64,000 nt of DNA from Eledone cirrhosa (lineage: Eukaryota; Mollusca; Cephalopoda; Octopoda; Eledonidae). The notes below the pieces were generated by a model, which made no database searches, had not been told where the DNA came from, and saw nothing but the letters and a program-made list of their open reading frames with translations. The stretch spans positions 344,590,563 through 344,654,562 of the forward strand of contig OZ024743.1 in NCBI GenBank assembly GCA_964016885.1, in the 5' to 3' direction. The position numbers were made by a program, and so were the translations under genes. Shown piece by piece: positions 52,801 to 63,639 of the stretch (its first letter is position 1; every line of letters starts with the position of its first letter).

Positions 52801-55800
52801 TTGTTATTTTTACTACTGTTGTTGACGTTATTGTTGTTACTACTTTTGTTTACGTTGTTGTTTTTACTACTGTTGTTGACGTTGTTGTTGTTTCTACTGT
52901 AATTGACGTTGTTAGTGTTACTACTGTTGTTGACGTTGTTATTGTTACTACTGTTGTTGACGTTGTTGTTGTTACTACTGTTTTGACGCTGTTATTGTTA
53001 CTACTGTTGATGACGTTGTTGTTGTTACTAATGTTTTTGCCGTTGTTATTGTTACTACTGTTGTTGACGTTGTTATTGTTACTACTGTAATTGACGTTGT
53101 TGTTGTAACTACTGTTGTTGACGTTGTTGTTTTTACTAATGTTATTGACGTCGTTGTTGTTTCTACTGTTGTTGACGTTGTTATTGTTACTACTGTTGTT
53201 GACGTTGTTATTGTTACTACTGTAATTGACGTTGTTGTTACTACTGTTGTTGACGTTGTTGTTGTTTCTACTGTAATTGACGTTGTTATTGTTACTACTG
53301 TTGTTGACGTTGTTGTTACTACTGTTATTGACGTTGTTGTTGTTACTACTGTTTTTGACGTTGTTGTTGTTACTAATGTTGTTACTACTGTTGTTGACGT
53401 TGTTGTTACTACTGTTGTTGACGTTGTTAGTGTTACTAATGTTGTTGACGTTGTTGTTGTTACTACTGTTGTTGACGTTGTTGTTACTACTGTTTTTGAC
53501 GTTGTTTTTGTTACTACTGCTGTTAACGTTGTTATTGTTACTATTGTTGTTGACGTTGTTATTGTTACCACTACTGCCGTTGCCGTTGTTATTGTTACTA
53601 CTGTTGTTGACGTTGTTGTTACTACTGTTGTTGACGTTGTTGTTACTACTGTTGTTGACGTTGTTGTTACTACTGTTGTTGACGTTGTTAGTGTTACTAA
53701 TGTTGTTGACATTATTGTTGTTACTACTGTTGTTGACGTTGTTGTTACTACTGTTTTTGACGTTGTTTTTGTTACTACTGCTGTTAACGTTGTTATTGTT
53801 ACTATTGTTGTTGACGTTGTTATTGTTACCACTACTGCCGTTGCCGTTGTTATTGTTACTACTGTTGTTGACGTTATTTTCGTTACTACTGTTATTGACG
53901 TTGTTGTTTTTACTACTGTTGTTGACGTTGTTATTGTTACTACTGTTGTTGACGTCGTTATTGTTACTACTGTTGTTGACGTTGTTGTTGTTACTGCTGT
54001 TGTTGACGTTATTGTTGTTACTACAATTGTTGACGTTGTTAATGTTACTACTGTTGTTGACGTTTTTGTTACTACTGTTGTTGACGTTGTTGTTGGTACT
54101 ACTGCTTTTGATGCTGTTATTGTTACTATTGTTGTTGACGTTGTTGTTACTGATGTTGTTGACGTTATTGTTGTTACTACTGTTGTTGACGTTGTCATTG
54201 TTACTACTGTTGTTGACGTTGTTATTGTTACTACTGTTGTTGACGTTGTTATTTTTACTACTGTTGTTGACGTTATTGTTGTTACTACTGTTGTTTACGT
54301 TGTTGTTTTTACTACTGTTGTTGACGTTGTTGTTGTTTCTACTGTTATTGACGTTGTTATTGTTACTACTGTTGTTGACGTTGTTATTGTTACTACTGTT
54401 GTTGACGTTGTTGTTGCTACTACTGCTTTTGACGCTGTTATTGTTACTACTGTTGTTGACGTTGTTGTTGTTACTACTGCTTTTGACGCTGTTATTGTTA
54501 CTACTGTTGATGACGTTGTTGTTGTTACTAATGTTTTTGACGTTGTTATTGTTACTACTGTTGTTGACGTTGTTATTGTTACTACTGTAATTGACGTTGT
54601 TGTTACTACTGTTGTTGACGTTGTTGTTGTTTCTACTGTAATTGACGTTGTTATTGTTACTACTGTTGTTGACGTTGTTGTTACTACTGTTTTTGACGTT
54701 GTTGTTGTTGTTACTAATGTTGTTGTTACTACTGTTGTTGACGTTGTTGTTACTACTGTTGTTTACGTTGTTAGTGTTACTAATGTTGTTGACGTTGTTG
54801 TTGTTACTACTGTTGTTGACATTATTGTTGTTACTACTGTTGTTGACGTTGTTGTTACTACTGTTTCCGACGTTGTTTTTGTTACTACTGCTGTTAACGT
54901 TGTTATTGTTACTATTGTTGTTGACGTTGTTATTGTTACCACTACTGCCGTTGACGTTGTTATTGTTACTACTGTTGTTGACGTTATTTTCGTTACTACT
55001 GTTATTGACGTTGTTGTTTTTACTACTGTTGTTGACGTTGTTGTTGTTACTACGGTTATTGACGTTGTTGTTGTTACTAGTGTTGTTGTCGTTGTTGTTG
55101 TTACTACGGTTATTGATGTTGTTGTTGTTACTACGGTTATTGACGTTGTTGTTACTACTACTGTTGTGGACGTTGTTGTTACTACTGTTGTTGACGTTGT
55201 TGTTGTTACTACTGCTATTGACGTTGTTGTTGTTACTACTGTTATTGACGTTGTTGTTGTTACTACTGTTGTTGACGTTGTTGTTGTTACTACGGTTATT
55301 GACGTTGTTGTTGTAACTACTACTGTTGTTGACGTTGTTGTTATTACTACTGTTGTTGACGTTGTTGTTGTTTCTACTGTAATTGACGTTGTTATTGTTA
55401 CTACTGTTGTTGACGTTGTTATTGTTACTACTGTTGTTGACGTTGTTGTTGTTACTAATGTTTTTGACGTTGTTATTGTTACTACTGTTGTTGACGTTGT
55501 TATTGTTACTACTGTAATTGACGTTGTTGTTACTACTGTTGTTGACGTTGTTGTTGTTTCTACTGTAATTGACGTTGTTATTGTTACTACTGTTGTTGAC
55601 GTTGTTGTTACTACTGTTTTTGACGTTGTTGTTGTTGTTACTAATGTTGTTATTACTACTGTTGTTGACGTTGTTGTTACTACTGTTGTTGACGTTGTTA
55701 GTGTTACTAATGTTGTTGACGTTGTTGTTGTTACTACAGTTGTTGACATTATTGTTGTTACTACTGTTGTTGACGTTGTTGTTACTACTGTTTTTGACGT

Positions 55801-57241
55801 TGTTTTTGTTACTACTGCTGTTAACGTTGTTATTGTTACTATTGTTGTTGACGTTGTTATTGTTACCACTACTGCCGTTGACGTTGTTATTGTTACTACT
55901 GTTGTTGACGTTATTTTCGTTACTACTGTTATTGACGTTGTTGTTTTTACTACTGTTGTTGACGTTGTTATTGTTACTACTGTTGTTGACGTCGTTATTG
56001 TTACTACTGTTATTGACGATGTTGTTGTTACTACTGTTGTTGACGTTGTTGTTGTTACTACGGTTATTGACGTTGTTGTTGTTACTACTGTTGTTATCAT
56101 TGTTCTTGTTACTACGGTTATTGACGTTGATGTTGTTACTACTACTGTTGTTGACGTTGTTGTTATTACTACTGTTGTTGACGTTGTTGTTGTTACTAAT
56201 GTTGTTGACGTTGTTGTTGTTACTACTGTTATTGACGATGTTGTTGTTACTACTGTTGTTGACGTTGTTGTTGTTACTACGGTTATTGACGTTGTTGTTG
56301 TTACTACTGTTGTTGTCATTGTTGTTGTTACTACGGTTATTGACGATGTTGTTGTTACTACAGTTAGTGACGTTGTTGTTGTCACTACTGTTGTTGACGT
56401 TGTTGTTACTACTGTTATTGACGTTGTTGTTATTACTACTGTTATTGACGTTGTTTTTATTACTACTGTTGTTGACGGTATTGTTGTTACTACTGTTGTT
56501 AACGTTGTTATTAGTACTGTTGTTGACGTTGTTGTTGAAACTACTGTTGTTGACGTTGTTATTTTTACAACTGTTCATGACGTTGTTGTTACTACTGTTG
56601 TTGACGTTGTTGTTACTACTGTTATTGACGTTGTTGTTATAACTAGTTACTGACGTTGTTGTTGTTACTGCTGTTGTTGACGTTGTTATTACTACTGTTG
56701 TTGACGTTGTTGTTGTTACTACTGTTGTTGACGTTGTTATTGTTAATACTGTCGTTGACGTTGTTGTTGTTACTACTATTGTTTACGTGTTATTGTTACT
56801 ACCGTCGTTGACGTTGTTGTTGTTACTACTGTTGTTGACTATGTTATTGTTACTACTGTCGTTGACGATGTTGTTGTTACTACTGTTGTTGACGTTATTG
56901 TTGTTACTACAATTGTTGACGTTGTTATTGTTACTACTGTTGTTGACGTTTTTGTTACTACTGTTGTTGACGTTGTTGTTGGTACTACTGCTTTTGATGC
57001 TGTTATTGTTACTATTGTTGTTGACGTTGTTGTTAATGATGTTGTTGACGTTATTGTTGTTACTACTGTTGTTGACGTTGTCATTGTTACTACTGTTGTT
57101 GACGTTGTTATTGTTACTACTGTTGTTGACGTTGTTATTTTTACTACTGTTGTTGACGTTATTGTTGTTACTACTTTTGTCTACGTTGTTGTTTTTACTA
57201 CTGTTGTTGACGTTGTTGTTGTTTCTACTGTAATTGACGTT
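49864..57241 (+). repeat. 7.4-kb higher-order repeat, copy 3 (about 7,317 bp)
   Basis: Third copy. It has one base missing near 52980 (CTGTTTTGACGC where copies 1 and 2 have CTGCTTTTGACGC) and lacks 108 bp, exactly four 27-bp units, near 55450. TAACTAGTTA lies at 52309 and 56640. About 60 bp of the next copy follow (57181-57241) before the sequence switches to the flanking module type. Confidence 0.93.
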
Positions 57242-59300
57242 GTTAGTGTTACTACTGTTGTTGACGTTGTTATTGTTACTACTGTTGTTGACGTTGTTGT
57301 TACTACTGCTTTTGACGCTGTTATTGTTGCTACTGTTGTTGATGTTGTTGTTGTTACTACTGCTTTTGACGCTGTTATTGTTACTACTGTTGATGACGTT
57401 GTTGTTACTAATGTTTTTGCCGTTGTTATTGTTACTACTGTTGTTGACGTTGTTATTGTTACTACTGTAATTGACGTTGTTGTTGTAACTACTGTTGTTG
57501 ACGTTGTTGTTTTTACTAATGTTGTTGACGTTGTTGTTGTTTCTAATGTAATTGACGTTGTTATTGTTACTACTGTTGTTGACGTTGTTATTGTTACTAC
57601 CGTAATTGACGTTGTTGTTACTACTGTTGTTGACGTTGTTGTTGTTTCTACTGTAATTGACGTTGTTATTGTTACTACTGTTGTTGACGTTGTTGTTACT
57701 ACTGTTATTGACGTTGTTGTTGTTACTACTGTTTTTGACGTTGTTGTTGTTACTAATGTTGTTACTACTGTTGTTGACGTTGTTGTTACTACTGTTGTTG
57801 ACGTTGTTAGTGTTACTAATGTTGTTGACGTTGTTGTTACTACTGTTTTTGACGTTGTTTTTGTTACTACTGCTGTTAACGTTGTTATTGTTACTATTGT
57901 TGTTGACATTGTTATTGTTACCACTACTGCCGTTGGCGTTGTTATTGTTACTACTGTTGTTGACGTTATTTTCGTTACTACTGTTATTGACGTTGTTGTT
58001 TTTACTACTGTTGTTGACGTTGTTATTGTTACTACTGTTGTTGACGTCGTTATTGTTACTACTGTTGTTGACGTTGTTGTTGTTACTGCTGTTGTTGACG
58101 TTATTGTTGGTACTACAATTGTTGACGTTGTTAATGTTACTACTGTTGTTGACGTTTTTGTTACTACTGTTGTTGACGTTGTTGTTGGAACTACTGCTTT
58201 TGATGCTGTTATTGTTACTATTGTTGTTGACGTTGTTGTTACTGATGTTGTTGACGTTATTGTTGTTACTACTGTTGTTGACGTTGTCATTGTTACTACT
58301 GTTGTTGACGTTGTTATTGTTACTACTGTTGTTGATGTTGTTAATTTTTACTACTGTTGTTGACGTTATTGTTGTTACTACTGTTGTTTACGTTGTTGTT
58401 TTTACTACTGTTGTTGACGTTGTTGTTGTTTCTACTGTAATTGACGTTGTTATTGTTACTACTGTTGTTGACGTTGTTATTGTTACTACTGTTGTTGACG
58501 TTGTTGTTGTTACTACTGCTTTTGAAGCTGTTATTGTTACTACTGTTGTTGACGTTGTTGTTGTTACTACTGTTGATGACGTTGTTGTTGTTACTAATGT
58601 TTTTGACGTTGTTATTGTTACTACTGTTGTTGACGTTGTTATTGTTACTACTGTAATTGACGTTGTTGTTACTACTGTTGTTGACGTTGTTGTTACTACT
58701 GTTGTTGACGTTGTTAGTGTTACTAATGTTGTTGACGTTGTTGTTGTTACTACTGTTGTTGACATTATTGTTGTTACTACTGTTGTTGACGTTGTTGTTA
58801 CTACTGTTTTTGACGTTGTTTTTGTTACTACTGCTGTTAACGTTGTTATTGTTACTATTGTTGTTGACGTTGTTATTGTTACCACTACTGCCGTTGACGT
58901 TGTTATTGTTACTACTGTTGTTGACGTTATTTTCGTTACTACTGTTATTGACGTTGTTGTTTTTACTACTGTTGTTGACGTTGTTATTGTTACTACTGTT
59001 GTTGACGTCGTTATTGTTACTACTGTTGTTGACGTTGTTGTTGTTAGTACTGTTGTTGACGTTATTTTCGTTACTACTGTTATTGACGTTGTTGTTGTTA
59101 CTACTGTTGTTGATGTTGTTATTGTTACTACTGTTGTTGACGTTATTGTTGTTACTACAATTGTTGACGTTGTTATTGTTACTACTGTTGTTGACGTTTT
59201 TGTTACTACTGTTGTTGACGTTGTTGTTGGTACTACTGCTTTTGATGCTGTTATTGTTACTACTGTTGTTGACGTTGTTATTACTACTGTTGTTGACGTT
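57242..59300 (+). repeat. Second copy of the segment left of the 7.4-kb array
   Basis: From about 57457 the sequence matches 32965 onward at a constant offset of 24,492 bp: GTTGTTAATTTTTACTAC at 33847 and 58339, and CTACTGCTTTTGAAGCTG at 34021 and 58513. It then loses small blocks of 27-bp units. The first 200 bp match 31.28-31.5 kb instead. The array of 7.4-kb repeats is thus bracketed by direct copies of one segment. Confidence 0.8.
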
Positions 59301-62300
59301 GTTGTTGTTACTACTGTTGTTGACGTTGTTATTGTTAATACTGTCGTTCACGTTGTTGTTGTTACTAATGTTGTTACTACTGTTGTTGACGTTGTTGTTA
59401 CTACTGTTGTTGACGTTGTTAGTGTTACTACTGTTATTGACGTTGTTGTTGTTACTACTGTTGTTGACGTTGTTGTTGTTACTAACGTTGTTGATGTTGT
59501 TGTTGTTGTTACTACTGTTGTTGACGTTGTTGTTACTGCTGTTGTTGACGTTGTTAGTGTTACTAATGTTGTTGACGTTGTTGTTGTTACTACTGTTGTT
59601 GACATTATTGTTGTTACTACTGTTGTTGACGTTGTTGTTACTACTGTTTCCGACGTTGTTTTTGTTACTACTGCTGTCAACGTTGTTATTGTTACTATTG
59701 TTGTTGACGTTGTTATTGTTACCACTACTGCCGTTGACGTTGTTATTGTTACTACTGTTGTTGACGTTATTTTCGTTACTACTGTTATTGACGTTGTTGT
59801 TTTTACTACTGTTGTTGACGTTGTTATTGGTACTACTGTTGTTGACGTCGTTATTGTTACTACTGTTGTTGACGTTGTTGTTGTTACTACTGTTATTGAC
59901 GTTATTTTCGTTACTACTGTTATTGACGTTGTTGTTGTTACTACTGTTGTTGATGTTGTTATTGTTACTACTGTTGTTGACGTCGTTATTGTTACTACTG
60001 TTGTTGACGTTGTTATTGTTACTACTGTCGTTGACGTTCTTTTTGTTACTACAGTTACTGACGTTGTTGTAGTTACTACTGTTGTTGACGTTGTTATTGC
60101 TACTACTGTCGTTGACGTTGTTGTTGTTACTACTGTTGTTGACGTTATTGTTGTTACTACAATTGTTGACGTTGTTATTGTTACTACTGTTGTTGACGTT
60201 TTTGTTACTACTGTTGTTGACGTTGTTGTTGGTACTACTGCTTTTGATGCTGTTATTGTTACTATTGTTGTTGACGTTGTTGTTACTGATGTTGTTGACG
60301 TTATTGTTGTTACTACTGTTGTTGACGTTGTCATTGTTACTACTGTTGTTGACGTTGTTATTGTTACTACTGTTGTTGACGTTGTTATTTTTACTACTGT
60401 TGTTGACGTTATTGTTGTTACTACTGTTGTTTACGTTGTTGTTTTTACTACTGTTGTTGACGTTGTTGTTGTTACTACTGTTGTTTACGTTGTTGTTTTT
60501 ACTACTGTTGTTGACGTTGTTGTTGTTTCTCCTGTAATTGACGTTGTTATTGTTACTACTGTTGTTGACGTTGTTATTGTTACTACTGTTGTTGACGTTT
60601 TTGTTGTTACTACTGCTTTTGACGCTGTTATTGTTACTACTGTTGTTGACGTTGTTGTTGTTACTACTGCTTTTGACGCTGTTATTGTTACTACTGTTGA
60701 TGACGTTGTTGTTGTTACTAATGTTTTTGACGTTGTTATTGTTACTACTGTTGTTGACGTTGTTATTGTTACTACAGTAATTGACGTTGTTGTTACTACT
60801 GTTGTTGACGTTGTTGTTGTTTCTACTGTAATTGACGTTGTTATTGTTACTACTGTTGTTGACGTTGTTGTTGTTACTACTATTATTGACGTTGTTGTTG
60901 TTACTACTGTTTTTGACGTTGTTGTTGTTGTTACTAATGTTGTTGTTACTACTGTTGTTGACGTTGTTGTTACTACTGTTGTTGACGTTGTTAGTGTTAC
61001 TAATGTTGTTGACGTTGTTGTTGTTACTACTGTTGTTGACATGATTGTTGTTACTACTGTTGTTGACGTTGTTGTTACTACTGTTTTTGACGTTGTTTTT
61101 GTTACTACTGCTGTTAACGTTGTTATTGTTACTATTGTTGTTGACGTTGTTATTGTTACCACTACTGCCGTTGACGTTGTTATTGTTACTACTGTTGTTG
61201 ACGTTATTTTCGTTACTACTGTTATTGACGTTGTTGTTTTTACTACTGTTGTTGACGTTGTTATTGTTACTACTGTTGTTGACGTCGTTATTGTTACTAC
61301 TGTTGTTGACGTTGTTGTTGTTACTACTGTTGTTGACGTTATTTTCGTTACTACTGTTATTGACGTTGTTGTTACTACTGTTGTTGATGTTGTTATTGTT
61401 ACTACTGTTGTTGACGTTATTGTTGTTACTACAATTGTTGACGTTGTTATTGTTACTACTGTTGTTGACGTTGTTGTTGGTACTACTGCTTTTGATGTTG
61501 TTATTGTTACTATTGTTGTTGACGTTGTTGTTACTGATGTTGTTGACGTTATTGTTGTTACTACTGTTGTTGACGTTGTCATTGTTACTACTGTTGTTGA
61601 CGTTGTTATTGTTACTACTGTTGTTGACGTTGTTTTTTTTACTACTGTTGTTGACGTTATTGTTGTTACTACTGTTGTTTACGTTGTTGTTTTTACTACT
61701 GTTGTTGACGTTGTTTTTTCTTCTACTGTAATTGACGTTGTTATTGTTACTACTGTTGTTGACGTTGTTGTTGTTACTACTGCTTTTGACGCTGTTATTA
61801 ATACTACTGTTGTTGACGGTATTGTTGTTACTACTGTTGTTAACGTTGTTATTAGTACTGTTGTTGACGTTGTTGTTGTTACTACTGTTGTTGACGTTGT
61901 TATTTTTACTACTGTTCATGACGTTGTTGTTACTACTGTTGTTGACGTTGTTGTTACTACTGTTATTGACGTTATTGTTATAACTACTGTTACTGACGTT
62001 GTTGTTGTTACTACTGTTGTTGACGTTGTTATTACTACTGTTGTTGACGTTGTTGTTGTTACTACTGTTGTTGACGTTGTTATTGTTAATACTGTCGTTC
62101 ACGTTGTTGTTGTTACTACTATTGTTTACGTGTTATTGTTACTACTGTTGTTGATGTTATTGTTGTTACTACAATTGTTGACGTTGTTATTGTTACTACT
62201 GTTGTTGACGTTTTTGTTACTACTGTTGTTGACGTTGTTGTTGGTACTACTGCTTTTGATGCTGTTATTGTTACTATTGTTGTTGACGTTGTTGTTACTG

Positions 62301-63006
62301 ATGTTGTTGACGTTATTGTTGTTACTACTGTTGTTGACGTTGTCATTGTTACTACTGTTGTTGACGTTGTTATTGTTACTACTGTTGTTGACGTTGTTAT
62401 TTTTACTACTGTTGTTGACGTTATTATTGTTACTACTGTTGTTTACGTTGTTGTTTTTACTACTGTTGTTGACGTTGTTGTTGTTTCTACTGTAATTGAC
62501 GTTATTTTCGTTACTACAGTTATTGACGTTGTTGTTGTTACTACTGTTGTTGACGTTGTTGTTGTTACTACTGCTTTTGACGCTGTTATTGTTACTACTG
62601 TTGATGACGTTGTTGTTGTTACTAATGTTTTTGACGTTGTTATTGTTACTACTGTTGTTGACGTTGTTATTGTTACTACTGTAATTGACGTTGTTGTTGT
62701 AACTACTGTTGTTGCCGTTGTTATTGTTACTACTGTAATTGACGTTGTTGTTACTACTGTTGTTGACGTTGTTGTTCTTTCTACTGTAATTGACGTTGTT
62801 ATTGTTACTACTGTTGTTGACGTTGTTGTTGTTACTACTGTTATTGACGTTGTTGTTGTTACTACTGTTGTTGTTGTTACTAATGTTGTTGATGTTGTTG
62901 TTGTTACTACTGTTGTTGACGTTGTTGTTACTACTGTTGTTGACGTTGTTGTTTTTACTACTGTTGTTGACGTTGTTTTTTCTTCTACTGTAATTGACGT
63001 TGTTAT
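59301..63006 (+). repeat. Further right-domain modules
   Basis: More 0.8-2 kb modules of the right-domain type, marked by GCTTTTGATGCTG at about 59238, 60240 and 62252 and by a GATGTTG variant near 61479. Module ends are shuffled relative to 31-35 kb, and no long constant-offset copy was found inside this stretch. Confidence 0.65.
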
Positions 63007-63609
63007 TGTTACTACTGTTGTTGACGTTGTTATTGTTACTACTTTTGTTGACGTTGTTGTTGTTACTACTGCTTTTGACGCTGTTATTAATACTACTGTT
63101 GTTGACGGTATTGTTGTTACTACTGTCGTTAACGTTGTTATTAGTACTGTTGTTGACGTTGTTGTTGTTACTACTGTTGTTGACGTTGTTATTTTTACTA
63201 CTGTTCATGACGTTGTTGTTACTACTGTTGTTGACGTTGTTGTTACTACTGTTATTGACGTTGTTGTTATAACTACTGTTACTGACGTTGTTGTTGTTAC
63301 TACTGTTGTTGACGTTGTTATTACTACTGTTGTTGACGTTGTTGTTGTTACTACTGTTGTTGACGTTGTTATTGTTACTACTTTTGTTGACGTTGTTGTT
63401 GTTACTACTGCTTTTGACGCTGTTATTAATACTACTGTTGTTGACGGTATTGTTGTTACTACTGTCGTTAACGTTGTTATTAGTACTGTTGTTGACGTTG
63501 TTGTTGTTACTACTGTTGTTGACGTTGTTATTTTTACTACTGTTCATGACGTTGTTGTTACTACTGTTGTTGACGTTGTTGTTACTACTGTTATTGACGT
63601 TGTTGTTAT
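63007..63609 (+). repeat. Local duplication at 339-bp offset
   Basis: About 264 bp (63007-63270) recur at 63346-63609. Both copies carry ACTTTTGTTGACG (63041 and 63380), GTCGTTAACG (other modules have GTTGTTAACG) and CTGTTCATGACG (63201 and 63540). The shared private GTCGTTAACG indicates a recent local event. Confidence 0.82.
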
Positions 63610-63639
63610 TACTACTGTTGTTGACGTTGTTGTTGTTAC

